From Cyanobacteria bacterium HKST-UBA02 (GTDB lineage Bacteria > Cyanobacteriota > Vampirovibrionia > Obscuribacterales > Obscuribacteraceae): 23,635 nucleotides of DNA. The stretch is from assembly GCA_020431945.1 (NCBI GenBank), contig JAGQHH010000187.1, positions 1-23,635 of the forward strand, read 5' to 3'. The notes under the pieces are model-generated. The model saw only the letters and a list, made by a program, of their open reading frames with translations. It did not search any database and was not told the origin of the DNA. Made by a program: the position numbers and the translations under genes. This document shows, piece after piece, positions 14,111 through 22,909 of this stretch; the first letter of the stretch is position 1, and each line of letters begins with the position of its first letter.

Positions 14111-14854
14111 TCAGCACCGTTCGAGCATTCGCCTGACGCGATTGTCTCCGCGATCCATGGACCAGGAGGTGCTATTGCCGGTGGTGCCGTCTTCCGAGTG
14201 TAAGGTCAATCGTCCGCCGTCTTCCGGGACATCGGGACATTCCGACCATGCCTTCCCGAATAGATAAAGAGACTCGTAAGCATTGTAGCTGCCGGCGACA
14301 AGCGCATCGTCGGCAGGCTCGGCTCCCGGACTGAGATGCCAGCGATCTCGGTAAGCCATTTTTCCCGAGATATCGATCTGGATAGAGCTATCCATCTGCT
14401 CGAACTGCCAGCACTCACCCATGGCTATCCGTCCGGCGCTCCAGGACTCTTTCAGCAACAGCCCGCTCGATTCATGCATATCGACCTTGAGTCGCTGGGT
14501 AAAACTGGCGCCGCCTGTCAGAATAAATGGCTGCGGACAGAAGCAGAGCTTGCTCCCGTGCCCCAGCTTTATGAGCACCTCCTGCCTGGAGGCGCCGGTA
14601 TAGACCAGGCAGGCAGCCTGGGTGCGCACCTCGAGAGTGGCTCCGTCCGCCACATCGATCTCGATCTCGTGAATGTCGCCGTCTAAAAGGCCAGCCGATG
14701 GGCTGCGCAAGAAAATTGTTGGATGGCAGCTACGATTGAGATAAAGCGGGCGGTGCACCTGCAGTGGTGCCTTACCGAACTGGTAGCTGACTACCGACCT
14801 GTTCTCCAGAGGGCGAAAGTCGGTGCGCAACCGGGCGATGCCGTGGTTAAGCAC
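14111..14854 (-). CDS. ureD: urease accessory protein UreD
   Basis: UreD (also called UreH) is the scaffold that binds apo-urease and, with UreF and UreG, delivers Ni. Visible family segments are [12 protein letters not shown] near the N-terminus, [46 protein letters not shown], and [18 protein letters not shown] in place of the more usual '...GR-x-x-x-GE...F' block. I take the GTG at 14854, which overlaps the ureG stop in GTGCTTAA and has GAAGGG 7 nt upstream. This gives 247 residues. The ATG at 14910 would add 19 residues that only shadow the ureG C-terminus. Coupled translation with ureG is likely. Confidence 0.9.
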   Translation of the reverse strand: MLNHGIARLRTDFRPLENRSVVSYQFGKAPLQVHRPLYLNRSCHPTIFLRSPSAGLLDGDIHEIEIDVADGATLEVRTQAACLVYTGASRQEVLIKLGHGSKLCFCPQPFILTGGASFTQRLKVDMHESSGLLLKESWSAGRIAMGECWQFEQMDSSIQIDISGKMAYRDRWHLSPGAEPADDALVAGSYNAYESLYLFGKAWSECPDVPEDGGRLTLHSEDGTTGNSTSWSMDRGDNRVRRMLERC

Positions 14855-15470
14855 GCGCCAGCCCTTCGAAGAGAACGTGCTCTCGTATCCAGGCGACCAC
14901 TTGATCGACATTCTTATCGTGTCTAATATCAGTGAATATGAAAGGGCGTCCCTGGCGAATAGCACTGGAGTCGCGCTCCATGACGCTCAGGTCTGCGCCT
15001 ACATAGGGCGCCAGGTCGATCTTGTTGATCACCAGAAGGTCCGAGCGGCTTATCGCCGGACCGCCTTTTCGGGGAATCTTATCGCCCTCGGCCACATCTA
15101 TGACATAGATGAAAGCATCCACCAGCTCGGGGCTGAATGTTGCGGCTAAATTATCGCCACCCGACTCGAGAAAGACTATGTCGGGTGAAAAGCGAGCCTC
15201 CAGCCTCTCGAGGGCATCGATGTTGAGGGAGGCGTCCTCGCGAATAGCGGTGTGGGGGCAGCCCCCCGTCTCGACACCGACAATGCGCTCGGGCTCGAGA
15301 ACGCCCTGCTTGATGAGAAACTCCGCATCCTCTCGCGTATAGATGTCATTGGTGACCACAGCCACCGAATGGCTGTCCTTCATGAGTCGGCAGAGACTAG
15401 CCACCAGAGCCGTTTTACCGGAGCCGACCGGTCCCCCGATTCCTATTCTGACTGCTTTTCGATCCGACAT
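14847..15470 (-). CDS. ureG: urease accessory GTPase UreG
   Basis: This is a 207-residue SIMIBI-class GTPase that hydrolyses GTP to drive Ni transfer into urease. Walker A is at the N-terminus ([19 protein letters not shown]). It is followed by [33 protein letters not shown] with the CPH Ni-binding motif, [17 protein letters not shown], and [16 protein letters not shown], where NKID gives guanine specificity. The length is standard for UreG. The ATG at 15470 has GAGTGA upstream. It is the first gene of the minus-strand ureG-ureD unit, divergent from ureA across an 82-nt spacer. Confidence 0.97.
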   Translation of the reverse strand: MSDRKAVRIGIGGPVGSGKTALVASLCRLMKDSHSVAVVTNDIYTREDAEFLIKQGVLEPERIVGVETGGCPHTAIREDASLNIDALERLEARFSPDIVFLESGGDNLAATFSPELVDAFIYVIDVAEGDKIPRKGGPAISRSDLLVINKIDLAPYVGADLSVMERDSSAIRQGRPFIFTDIRHDKNVDQVVAWIREHVLFEGLARA

Positions 15471-15499
15471 TTTTTCACTCTACTTATTTTGAATTGAAC

Positions 15500-15505
15500 T
15501 ATACT
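15500..15505 (+). promoter_or_regulatory. possible -10 element (TATACT) in the ureG/ureA divergent spacer
   Basis: TATACT lies 47 nt before the ureA start. Its complement AGTATA, read as TATAGT one base along on the minus strand, could also serve ureG. No good -35 hexamer is seen on either strand, which may mean activator control, for example by nitrogen status. That last point is inference. Confidence 0.33.
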
Positions 15506-15552
15506 AGCCGATTGGATTGCATATTTTAGCTCAGAGAGCTTCGGGGGATGTC

Positions 15553-15855
15553 ATGCACCTTTCGCCCGTAGAGAAAGAGAAACTCTTGATCTTTCTTGCC
15601 GCCCAGTTAGCCGAGAAGCGCAAAGCCAGGGGATTGAAACTCAATCATCCCGAAGCCATGGCTATTCTCACCTTCACCCTCATGGAGGGCGCCCGTGACG
15701 GCAAGTCGGTCGCGGAGCTGATGAGTGAAGGGACCAGCATATTGAGGCGTGATGAGGTCATGGAAGGAGTTCCGGAGATGATCCGCGAGCTTCAGGTAGA
15801 GGCGACATTCCCGGACGGAACCAAGCTGATTACGGTGGAGCAACCAATTCGCTAG
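15553..15855 (+). CDS. ureA: urease subunit gamma UreA
   Basis: This is a 100-residue protein beginning [20 protein letters not shown], followed by [19 protein letters not shown] and [13 protein letters not shown]. All are near-invariant features of the small gamma subunit, which is also 100 residues in Klebsiella. The ATG at 15553, with GGGGGA 4 nt upstream, gives the exact family length; the TTG at 15517 would add a non-homologous extension. UreA, UreB and UreC assemble into the cytoplasmic Ni-urease that hydrolyses urea to ammonia and carbamate. Confidence 0.97.
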   Translation: MHLSPVEKEKLLIFLAAQLAEKRKARGLKLNHPEAMAILTFTLMEGARDGKSVAELMSEGTSILRRDEVMEGVPEMIRELQVEATFPDGTKLITVEQPIR

Positions 15856-15910
15856 GGGCGCCGGGGCACGTTTAGTAAAAGTATTAGGACATTCAAGCCA
15901 GGAGAAGCAG

Positions 15911-16282
15911 ATGATACCGGGAGAGCTATTTCTGGAAGACGGAGATATCGAGGCCAATGTGGGCAGGAAGACGGTTCGATTGACCGTCCGAAACTCCGGC
16001 GATCGACCGATACAAGTGGGCACGCACTTCCACTTCTTCGAGGTGAACAGGAAGCTCCTCTTCGAGCGCGAGAAGGCGCTGGGCATGCGTCTCAATATCC
16101 CCGCCGGCACAGCGGTGCGCTTCGAGGCCGGACAGTCTCACGAGGTCGAGCTGGTGGAGCTGGCTGGCGATGGTCTCATTCACGGATTCAACCGGCTGGT
16201 GGAAGGCAACATCAATGATCCTGCAGTTCGAAAGGCGGCTTTAGAAAGAATGGCAGAATTTGTATCCGAGTCAAATACATAG
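15911..16282 (+). CDS. ureB: urease subunit beta UreB
   Basis: A 123-residue beta subunit beginning [20 protein letters not shown]. It is followed by the conserved [34 protein letters not shown] and [12 protein letters not shown] blocks. The ATG at 15911 has AGGAGA 5 nt upstream. It lies 55 nt after ureA on the same strand. UreB packs against UreA and UreC and stabilises the flap over the active site. The C-terminal extension (about 20 residues after GNIND) is helical and slightly longer than in the shortest family members, as is common in bacteria. Confidence 0.97.
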   Translation: MIPGELFLEDGDIEANVGRKTVRLTVRNSGDRPIQVGTHFHFFEVNRKLLFEREKALGMRLNIPAGTAVRFEAGQSHEVELVELAGDGLIHGFNRLVEGNINDPAVRKAALERMAEFVSESNT

Positions 16283-16309
16283 AATCAAATCTAGGAATCA
16301 CATCTAGAA

Positions 16310-16975
16310 ATGAACAGCAGCAACGGCGCACTCCTGAAACTCATACAGCTCACCGACTCGGCCTTCCCCATAGGCGGCTACGCTCACTCTTACGGACTCG
16401 AGACTCTTATCGAAGCCGGCGTCAGGGACGCGGATGCCTGCGCTGGAGTTATAGGATCCATTCTGGAGCGGTCAATCGCGCCGCTCGACGGAACCGCCTG
16501 TGCCCTGGGGTATGAGCTGGCGGCTGGAGGTGATCTTGCGGGTTTTGGTCGCTTGAATGAGACTCTGGATGCGATGAAGTGGCCTGACGAGATCTGCCGC
16601 GCTTCCCTCGCCCTCGGTCGGCGTACTTTGAAGATGGCAGCAGAGCTTGGCTGGATCGAGACATCCGAGTTGCAGGCAGGACACCATGCGCCTGTCTTCG
16701 GCTGGCTATGCAGGCGCATCGGCACCACAGCGGAGGACGCGGTGAGTGCCTACCTTCACTGCTCGGTCGCCGGGCTTGTCTCGGTTTGTGTCAGGTTGGT
16801 ACCACTGGGACACGGCGCCGGGCAAAAGCTCCTGGCCAGCATGGCTCCTACCATAGAAAGCCTTGCACCAGGGTGCACCAGGCGCAATATCGAAGATATG
16901 GGTACGTTTATGCCTCTCTACGAGAGGGCCTGCGCAGAGCACCGTAATGTGCCAACCAAACTTTTCCAATCATAG
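16310..16975 (+). CDS. ureF: urease accessory protein UreF
   Basis: A 221-residue all-helical accessory protein that joins UreD and UreG on apo-urease. It shows the family start LLKLIQLTDSAFPIGGYAHSYGLETLI, the HHAPVFGWLCRRIG block, and AYLHCSVAGLVSVCVRLVPLGHGAGQKLL. The C-terminus PLYERACAEHRNVPTKLFQS matches the usual 'HE-x-x-x-x-RLF-x-S' tail in form. It sits between ureB and ureC, an uncommon place, because ureF usually clusters with ureE, ureG and ureD. The spacings (27 nt before, 35 nt after) suggest one transcript with the structural genes. Confidence 0.95.
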   Translation: MNSSNGALLKLIQLTDSAFPIGGYAHSYGLETLIEAGVRDADACAGVIGSILERSIAPLDGTACALGYELAAGGDLAGFGRLNETLDAMKWPDEICRASLALGRRTLKMAAELGWIETSELQAGHHAPVFGWLCRRIGTTAEDAVSAYLHCSVAGLVSVCVRLVPLGHGAGQKLLASMAPTIESLAPGCTRRNIEDMGTFMPLYERACAEHRNVPTKLFQS

Positions 16976-17010
16976 AAAGACACAAGACCTGAATTAATTG
17001 GAGCCGGACA

Positions 17011-18729
17011 ATGACATTGAAGATCCCTCGAGAAACCTACGCATCGCTCTACGGTCCGACCAGAGGAGATCGTGTCCGGCTGGCCGACACGGATCTGCTG
17101 ATCGAGGTCGAGGAAGATCGGACCGTATTCGGCGATGAGATCAAATTCGGTGGCGGCAAGACAGTGCGTGACGGGCAGGGACAGAGCCCTACCGCATTAT
17201 CCGGCGAGGGCACCCTCGATGTCGTCATTACCAACGCCCTTATCTTGGACTGGTGGGGGATTATCAAAGCCGATGTCGGTATCAAGGGCGGGCGTATTCA
17301 AGGCATAGGCAAAGCAGGCAACCCCCACACTCAGGCAGGAGTCGACCAGGATCTGGTGGTCGGAGCGTGCACAGATGTGATATCTGGCGAGGGCTTGATT
17401 CTCACCGCTGGTGGTGTTGATGCTCACGTTCATTTCATCTGCCCTCAGCTTTGCGAATATGCCATCGCCGCTGGTATGACCACACTGATAGGCGGCGGTG
17501 TCGGACCCTCCGCCAGCTCCAATGCCACCACCTGCAGCCCCGGCGCTTTCAATATCCAGCGTATGCTGGCCAGCTCCGAAGCGTTTCCGGTCAACATCGG
17601 CTTCTACGGCAAGGGGAACTGCAGCCTGGAGGCGCCCCTCGCCGAGCAGATCGAGGCCGGTGCCTGCGGCATGAAACTGCACGAGGACTGGGGCTCGACA
17701 CCCGCTGCAATCGACGCTTGCCTGAGCGTCTGCGATCGCTATGACGTGCAGGCGGCCATTCATACCGACACCCTCAACGAGGCTGGCTTTGTCGAGGATA
17801 CGATAAAGGCGATCGCCGGAAGAGCCATCCATACATTTCACACCGAAGGCGCCGGCGGCGGCCACGCTCCGGACATCATCAAGATAGCCGGCTACGCGAA
17901 CATCCTGCCGAGCTCCACCAATCCGACCCGCCCCTTCACGGTCAATACCATCGAAGAGCACCTCGATATGCTCATGGTCTGCCACAACCTCCACAAGGAC
18001 GTCCCGGAGGACGTCAAATTCGCAGAGTCCAGAATCAGACCGCAGACCATCGCGGCTGAGGATGTTCTTCAAGACATCGGCGCCATCTCGATGTTTTCCT
18101 CCGATTCGCAGGCCATGGGTAGAATAAGCGAAGTGGTGCTGCGTACCTGGCAGACCGCCGACAAGATGAAGAAGCAGTTCGGACCGCTGGATACCGACAG
18201 CGATCGCAACGACAATACCCGCGCCAAGAGATATGTCGCCAAATATACAATCAACCCCGCCATCACTCACGGAGTCGGCCATATCATAGGCTCGATCGAG
18301 ACCGGCAAGTGGGCCGATCTGGTCCTATGGCACCCGCAATTCTTCGGGGTAAAACCGGAGATGGTGCTCAAGGGGGGCATGATCGCCTACGCCCAGGTCG
18401 GCTCGCCGGCGGCCTCCATACCCACACCACAGCCAGTGCTGCCACGCCCGATGTTCGGTAGTATGGGCGGTGCCCGCTCCTTATCCAACCTCGTGTTCAT
18501 GTCTGGGGCAGGAATTGCCAGTGGTGTTCCCGAGAAGTTGAATCTCACCAGGCAGGTGGTAGCCATCGAGAATTGCCGTTCTATTGGAAAGAAGGACATG
18601 CGTCTCAATGACGCATTGCCTTCCATCGAGGTCAATCCCGAGACCTACGAGGTCTTCGTGGACGGCAAGCTGGCGAAGACAGAGCCTTCCGAGAAGCTGC
18701 CGATGGCTCAATTGTATTTTCTGTTTTAA
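17011..18729 (+). CDS. ureC: urease subunit alpha UreC (catalytic)
   Basis: This 572-residue catalytic subunit is of normal length. Ni ligands and catalytic residues are all visible: His139 and His141 in DAHVHF, the carbamylated Lys222 and His224 in MKLHEDWG, His251 in AIHTDTLNE, His277 and His285 in [13 protein letters not shown], Asp365 in [10 protein letters not shown], and the mobile-flap Cys324-His325 in MVCHNLHKD. In many ureases the flap reads CHHL; here the second His is Asn, while the catalytic His next to Cys is kept. The N-terminus ([23 protein letters not shown]) is typical. The ATG at 17011 has GGAGCC 5 nt upstream. With UreA and UreB it forms the active enzyme in the cytoplasm. 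I expect it to be active. Confidence 0.98.
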   Translation: MTLKIPRETYASLYGPTRGDRVRLADTDLLIEVEEDRTVFGDEIKFGGGKTVRDGQGQSPTALSGEGTLDVVITNALILDWWGIIKADVGIKGGRIQGIGKAGNPHTQAGVDQDLVVGACTDVISGEGLILTAGGVDAHVHFICPQLCEYAIAAGMTTLIGGGVGPSASSNATTCSPGAFNIQRMLASSEAFPVNIGFYGKGNCSLEAPLAEQIEAGACGMKLHEDWGSTPAAIDACLSVCDRYDVQAAIHTDTLNEAGFVEDTIKAIAGRAIHTFHTEGAGGGHAPDIIKIAGYANILPSSTNPTRPFTVNTIEEHLDMLMVCHNLHKDVPEDVKFAESRIRPQTIAAEDVLQDIGAISMFSSDSQAMGRISEVVLRTWQTADKMKKQFGPLDTDSDRNDNTRAKRYVAKYTINPAITHGVGHIIGSIETGKWADLVLWHPQFFGVKPEMVLKGGMIAYAQVGSPAASIPTPQPVLPRPMFGSMGGARSLSNLVFMSGAGIASGVPEKLNLTRQVVAIENCRSIGKKDMRLNDALPSIEVNPETYEVFVDGKLAKTEPSEKLPMAQLYFLF

Positions 18730-18746
18730 TCCAAAGGGAGGTTGTT

Positions 18747-19220
18747 ATGACCATTATCGTCGAGGCTCTGCCGGACCAGGAAGAGGGCGCAGAGAAGGGC
18801 GCAAATAAGGGAGCAGAAAAGGGACCAAGCGAAGTCGATCATGTCGAGCTCAATTATCACGATCGCTGCCGCCCGCGCCAGAGGGTCTCGACCACAGGCG
18901 GGCGCGAGCTGGCTCTGGCACTTCCGCGCGGGACGGTCCTTGCCGACGGAGTTGTGCTCCACCGCGACCAGGGGCTTGTAGTATCCGTCATAGCCAAGCC
19001 GGAGAAAGTGGTCCGAATTCAGCCGGATGGACATCGCCAGCTCTGCCTGGTCGCGCATCATCTGGGGAACTGGCACCGCTCTCTGGAGACTCTCGAGGAT
19101 GGGAGCGTTCTAGCGGAGCTGGACGGGCCGCTGGAAGACTGGCTGAAGCGGCAGGGTATTGGATACAGCATTGAGGAACGAGCGTATCAGCCCAATCTGA
19201 AGGGCGATTCGCACGATTGA
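18747..19220 (+). CDS. ureE: urease accessory Ni metallochaperone UreE
   Basis: A 157-residue protein that donates Ni to the UreG complex. The N-terminal domain reads CRPRQRVSTTGGRELALALPRGTVLADGVVLH. The C-terminal domain has the UreE core LVAHHLGNWHRSLETLEDGSVL (family GNRH; here GNWH, keeping the central metal-binding His) and ends GPLEDWLKRQGIGYSIEERAYQP. There is no His-rich tail, only KGDSHD, so Ni storage capacity should be low. Between the first strand (MTIIVEAL) and the rest sits an unusual insert of about 18 residues made of AEKG-type units. The ribosome site AAAGGGAGG lies 5 nt before the ATG. It is the last gene of the ureABFCE unit, 17 nt after ureC. Confidence 0.9.
   Translation: MTIIVEALPDQEEGAEKGANKGAEKGPSEVDHVELNYHDRCRPRQRVSTTGGRELALALPRGTVLADGVVLHRDQGLVVSVIAKPEKVVRIQPDGHRQLCLVAHHLGNWHRSLETLEDGSVLAELDGPLEDWLKRQGIGYSIEERAYQPNLKGDSHD
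18789..18824 (+). repeat. three 12-nt tandem repeats in ureE
   Basis: Units at 18789-18800, 18801-18812 and 18813-18824 encode AEKG, ANKG and AEKG. The period of 12 nt keeps the frame. The insert falls in the N-terminal peptide-binding domain, after the first strand, where other UreE proteins have a short loop. Confidence 0.85.
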
Positions 19221-19243
19221 TATTCTTATCGCTTCAAGCTGTC

Positions 19244-19249
19244 TATAAT
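19244..19249 (+). promoter_or_regulatory. possible -10 element (TATAAT) for tex
   Basis: A perfect TATAAT in the 102-nt gap between ureE and tex, 73 nt before the start codon. TTGATA at 19217-19222 is the nearest -35-like hexamer, but the 21-nt spacing is too long for a standard promoter. Confidence 0.38.
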
Positions 19250-19322
19250 ATGCCTGAGATTTAGAACAAGCGGTTATCCGCCGCTTCTCGCTAGCGCCTG
19301 TGAAGACGAAGGGAAAATATCG

Positions 19323-21482
19323 ATGCCTGTGCCTGATTATGCCGCGGCAATATCCAGAGAGCTTAATATAACTGTCAGCCAGGTAAGCGCCACTCTAGCG
19401 TTACTGGATGAAGACTGCACGGTTCCATTCATAGCCCGCTATAGGAAGGAAGCCACCGGCTCACTGGACGAAGTGGCAATCACCAATATCAGAGACGCGA
19501 GACAGCGCCTCAGTCAACTCGACAAACGCCGCGAGGCCATGCTCAAATCACTGCAAGAGCGGCAACTTCTCACCGAAGAATTGCAATCGAAGCTGGCCGC
19601 TGCCACCAATTTGAACGACCTGGAAGACATCTACCTGCCTTTCAAACCCAAGCGCAAGACCCGTGCCAGCGTCGCCCGAGAGAAAGGTCTCGAACCCCTG
19701 GCTCTGGACATTTTCAATTACCGCATCAAAGATGTAAAACAAGCAGCCCAGTCTTACCTGGACAAAGAAAAAGGCGTAGAGTCGATTGAAGAAGCCATAG
19801 ACGGCGCCAAAGACATTATGGCCGAATGGATGAGCGAACACCCGCAAGCGCGAAAACAACTGCGAGCTTACTGGTTGAAAGAAGCGGTGATCACCTCCAA
19901 GCTGGCCAAAGGCAAAGAAGAGGAGGCGCAAAAGTACAAAGACTACTTCAAGTGGTCCGAAAAAGCTTCGGCATCCCCATCCCACAGAATTCTAGCCATG
20001 CTGCGCGGTGAAAACGAAGGCATGATAAAACTGAGCCTGGCGCCAGATGACGAAGAAGCCCTGATCATCATGGACAAAAACTTCCTCAAGGGGGAGGGCG
20101 CTTGCCGAGATCTGATCGAGGTGACCATTGAAGATGCCTACGACAGGCTCCTGGCTCCTTCTATGGAAACCGAATTGCGAGCCGAACTGAAAAAGCGCGC
20201 CGATCAAGAGGCGATTAAAGTCTTCTCCAGGAATCTGAGAGAGCTTTTGATGGCACCACCCCTGGGGCAAACTTCCATCATCGCCCTTGACCCCGGGTTT
20301 CGCACCGGCTGCAAACTGGTCTGCCTTTCTCCACAGGGCGATCTGCTTCACCACGACGTGATTTATCCGCACATGGAAGGCGGCGATGGCGCCAGGCAGG
20401 CCAGAGCCAACGCGGAGAAGAAGCTTCTGGATTTATGCAAAAAACATTCGGTGATAGCCATCGCCGTAGGAAACGGCACCGCCGGCAGAGAAACCGAGAC
20501 GTTTCTTCGCTCCATCGACTTTGCAGGCGCCGATCTTCCGGCACCCCAGATAGTCATGGTAAACGAAAGCGGTGCCTCAATCTACTCTGCCTCCGATGTA
20601 GCCAGAGAAGAGTTCCCCGACCACGACCTGACCGTAAGAGGTGCTGTCTCAATCGGTCGAAGGCTCATGGATCCGCTGGCCGAACTGGTAAAACTCGATC
20701 CAAAATCTATAGGAGTCGGACAATATCAGCATGACGTCGATCAAAGCGAATTGAAAACCAGCCTCGACGATACGGTCGTTAGTTGCGTCAACTCGGTAGG
20801 AGTGGAACTGAACACCGCCAGCAAACAGTTGCTTTCTTACGTATCCGGACTCGGCAAGCAAATTGCCGGCAACATCGTGCATCACCGCCGGGAAAACGGA
20901 CCCTTCAAATCACGGGCAGAATTGAAAAAGGTCAGCCGCCTCGGTCCCAAAGCCTTCGAGCAGTGCGCCGGCTTCCTGCGTATTCGGGAAGCTGCAAATC
21001 CACTTGATGCCAGCGCCGTTCATCCGGAAAGCTACAAAGTAGTGGAAGCCATGGCCAAGGATCTTGGTTTAAAAGTCGCAGATCTCATGAAAGATGCGGA
21101 AGCGCGAAAAAGAATCGAACTCAACCGCTATGTCACAGACAAGATCGGTATGCCGACTCTGCAAGATATTTTGCAAGAATTAGAGAAGCCGGGCAGAGAC
21201 CCCAGAGCCAAGCTCGAACCGGTACAGTTCGCCGACGGCGTGCATTCCCTGGACGACCTGAAGGAAGGCATGAAGATTCCCGGCATCATAACCAATGTCA
21301 CCGCCTTCGGCGCCTTTGTGGACGTAGGCGTGCACCAGGACGGACTCGTGCATATAAGCGAGCTCTCCAACAAGTATATTAAGGATGCCAGCGAAGTGGT
21401 AACCGTTCAGCAAAAAGTAGAGGTGACAGTGCTTGGCGTAGATAAGGCGAGGAAGCGTATTTCACTCAGCCTGAAACGCTAG
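19323..21482 (+). CDS. tex: Tex family RNA-binding transcription accessory protein
   Basis: This is a 719-residue cytoplasmic protein. Tex binds nucleic acids and is thought to act with RNA polymerase; it is the bacterial relative of Spt6. The N-terminal helical part holds VPFIARYRKEATGSLDE and LEDIYLPFKPKRKTRA, both diagnostic. The YqgF/RNase H-like domain begins near 317 (IIALDPGFRTGCKLV), followed by NGTAGRETETFL and the ESGASIYSASDVAREEFP block. VGQYQHDVDQSELK leads into the helix-hairpin-helix region (about 505-560). The C-terminus is an S1 domain (GIITNVTAFGAFVDVGVHQDGLVHIS, about 653-719). The length is slightly below the usual 750-780. AAGGGA lies 9 nt before the ATG. A single gene. 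Confidence 0.97.
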   Translation: MPVPDYAAAISRELNITVSQVSATLALLDEDCTVPFIARYRKEATGSLDEVAITNIRDARQRLSQLDKRREAMLKSLQERQLLTEELQSKLAAATNLNDLEDIYLPFKPKRKTRASVAREKGLEPLALDIFNYRIKDVKQAAQSYLDKEKGVESIEEAIDGAKDIMAEWMSEHPQARKQLRAYWLKEAVITSKLAKGKEEEAQKYKDYFKWSEKASASPSHRILAMLRGENEGMIKLSLAPDDEEALIIMDKNFLKGEGACRDLIEVTIEDAYDRLLAPSMETELRAELKKRADQEAIKVFSRNLRELLMAPPLGQTSIIALDPGFRTGCKLVCLSPQGDLLHHDVIYPHMEGGDGARQARANAEKKLLDLCKKHSVIAIAVGNGTAGRETETFLRSIDFAGADLPAPQIVMVNESGASIYSASDVAREEFPDHDLTVRGAVSIGRRLMDPLAELVKLDPKSIGVGQYQHDVDQSELKTSLDDTVVSCVNSVGVELNTASKQLLSYVSGLGKQIAGNIVHHRRENGPFKSRAELKKVSRLGPKAFEQCAGFLRIREAANPLDASAVHPESYKVVEAMAKDLGLKVADLMKDAEARKRIELNRYVTDKIGMPTLQDILQELEKPGRDPRAKLEPVQFADGVHSLDDLKEGMKIPGIITNVTAFGAFVDVGVHQDGLVHISELSNKYIKDASEVVTVQQKVEVTVLGVDKARKRISLSLKR

Positions 21483-21642
21483 GAAGAAGGCTCGTAGTCA
21501 GCCTGGCTTGAGCCAGATACCTGGAACCATCCGGGGCGCCCTGAGAGCCCGATAGTAGAACGCTGCTCCCTAGTTTGAGACAGATTTAAGGTGAAGATTA
21601 CAGGAGGTAGCTGGACGGGCACTCCGGCGGCACCGTAGCATC

Positions 21643-21723
21643 ATGAGCCCATCCGTACTCCCATCCGTAATCCCATCTGTACTGCGTGCCTGCCTGCAGC
21701 AATCCTGGTATATCGAACCATGA
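21643..21723 (+). CDS. possible 26-codon leader ORF overlapping the patatin start
   Basis: A small frame (MSPSVLPSVIPSVLRACLQQ, then SWYIEP) ends with a TGA that overlaps the patatin ATG in ATGA at 21720-21723. The patatin ATG itself has no ribosome site, so coupling to this leader would explain its translation. Against it, the leader start has no well-placed site either: AGGAGGT at 21602-21608 is 34 nt upstream. The first half is encoded by the 12-nt repeats. Confidence 0.3.
   Translation: MSPSVLPSVIPSVLRACLQQSWYIEP
21648..21683 (+). repeat. three 12-nt tandem repeats before the patatin gene
   Basis: CCCATCCGTACT (21648-21659), CCCATCCGTAAT (21660-21671) and CCCATCTGTACT (21672-21683) lie 37 nt before the patatin start, within the possible leader ORF. 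The 237-nt gap between tex and the patatin gene otherwise holds a short inverted repeat CTGGC-TTGA-GCCAG at 21503-21516 without a T run, and an unused AGGAGGT at 21602. Confidence 0.85.
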
Positions 21724-22790
21724 AAAAACTCTATCCGACCATCGTCTGCGCTGTTTTATCGACTTGCTTCCTCGCTGCCCAGGCACAGGACAACCCAGTC
21801 TCTGAGGAAGGGTGGTCTAAAGCGCAAACCGAGCAGTCGGCTCCGGAGAATTCCAGTGCCGCCGGCGAGCCGGGCTCCTCAGACAAGTCACTTTCGAAAC
21901 GGCCTCGTATAGGACTGGCTCTTGGAGGCGGCGGCTCAAGAGGCGCCGCGCATGTCGGCGTGCTCAAAGTCTTGAAAGAGGAGAACATCCCCATCGACAT
22001 GATAGCCGGCACCAGTATCGGTTCTGTTGTCGGAGGCTTCTATGCCGCCGGCAAGCCCATCGATGAGATCGCCGAGATATTTCACAAGAACAAGTTCACC
22101 AAAGAATTCACCCCCATGCCGGGTCTTCGCCTTGCCACAGAGCCTGCCGAGCTCATGCTCCGCCTGGTCGGCTACAAACCATATGACGGTCTCTACTATG
22201 GATGGAAGTTCAGGAAGTATGTGAGCAAGCTTCTGAACAACAAGCAGATAGAGGAGCTGTCCATCCCGTATGCCGCTGTCGTGACCGATGTGGTGACCGG
22301 CAAGAGCAGCCGGCTCACATCAGGCGATATCGCCCTGGCGATGCAGGCGAGCACCGCCGTACCTGGACTGAAGAAGCCGGTGCAGGTTGGCGACAAACTA
22401 TACTGCGACGGTGGGCTGATCAATAACGTACCGGTCAATCATGTGCGCGAGATGGGTGCCGATTTCGTCATCGCAGTCGATATAGACGAAAAGCTGAAAG
22501 ACCAGCCCCTGGACAAGTTCAAAGGTCTGGGCTCGATGGCTCGTCAGGCCCTCAGAATTCAACTCGCCACCCTCGACGAGCTGAGCGACCAGAAAGCCGA
22601 TTGCTACATTCATCCGGATACCACCGGTATAGCCCTGGTCTCCTTCAAGAAGGGAAGCGGCGAGCATGGACTGGAGGCAGGCGAAGCTGCCGCCCGAAAG
22701 GCGATTCCGGAAATCAAGAAAAAGCTCGCAGCGCTGGGCGTCTCGCTGGAGCAGCCGGGCACTCTATCGTCGACTGGCGAGCCTCAGTAG
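21720..22790 (+). CDS. secreted patatin-like phospholipase (RssA/NTE-type)
   Basis: This is a 356-residue serine lipase-fold protein. A signal peptide (MKKLYPTIVCAVLSTCFLAAQAQ) is followed by a Ser/Pro/Glu-rich linker of about 40 residues. The patatin domain begins at RIGLALGGGGSRGAAHVGVLKVL, which holds the oxyanion-hole glycine stretch. The nucleophile elbow is GTSIGS, and DGGLINNVPV gives the Asp of the Ser-Asp dyad. QASTAVPGLKKPVQVG is also typical. The C-terminus (ADCYIHPDTTGIALVSFKKG) matches bacterial RssA-like members. It probably hydrolyses acyl-ester bonds of membrane lipids in the envelope or outside the cell; the substrate is not evident. The Cys in LSTC is a poor lipobox (Thr before Cys), so cleavage after AQA by signal peptidase I is favoured. 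The start lacks a ribosome site. Confidence 0.92.
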   Translation: MKKLYPTIVCAVLSTCFLAAQAQDNPVSEEGWSKAQTEQSAPENSSAAGEPGSSDKSLSKRPRIGLALGGGGSRGAAHVGVLKVLKEENIPIDMIAGTSIGSVVGGFYAAGKPIDEIAEIFHKNKFTKEFTPMPGLRLATEPAELMLRLVGYKPYDGLYYGWKFRKYVSKLLNNKQIEELSIPYAAVVTDVVTGKSSRLTSGDIALAMQASTAVPGLKKPVQVGDKLYCDGGLINNVPVNHVREMGADFVIAVDIDEKLKDQPLDKFKGLGSMARQALRIQLATLDELSDQKADCYIHPDTTGIALVSFKKGSGEHGLEAGEAAARKAIPEIKKKLAALGVSLEQPGTLSSTGEPQ

Positions 22791-22815
22791 CTAGTTTCAG
22801 CTCTCTTTGTAGGAG

Positions 22816-22867
22816 CTAGAGAACCCTCACACGCAGGCTCCAGATGCCAATAGCATTTTTTCTCTAG
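22816..22867. repeat. 8-nt inverted repeat between patatin and methyltransferase genes
   Basis: CTAGAGAA (22816-22823) and TTCTCTAG (22860-22867) are perfect complements 36 nt apart in the 119-nt spacer. A run of T precedes the second arm rather than following it, so it does not look like an intrinsic terminator for the patatin gene. Confidence 0.4.
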
Positions 22868-22909
22868 TCTTGTGTGCGCGTGGAAGCAGTAGGCAGATTT
22901 GCAGGCTAA

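Noticed and set aside
17197..18282. 361-codon minus-strand frame inside ureC
   Set aside because: It is antisense to the fully conserved UreC frame. Such long shadows are common in GC-rich genes and it matches no family.
21503..21516. CTGGC-TTGA-GCCAG as the tex terminator
   Set aside because: Only 5 bp and not followed by T residues.
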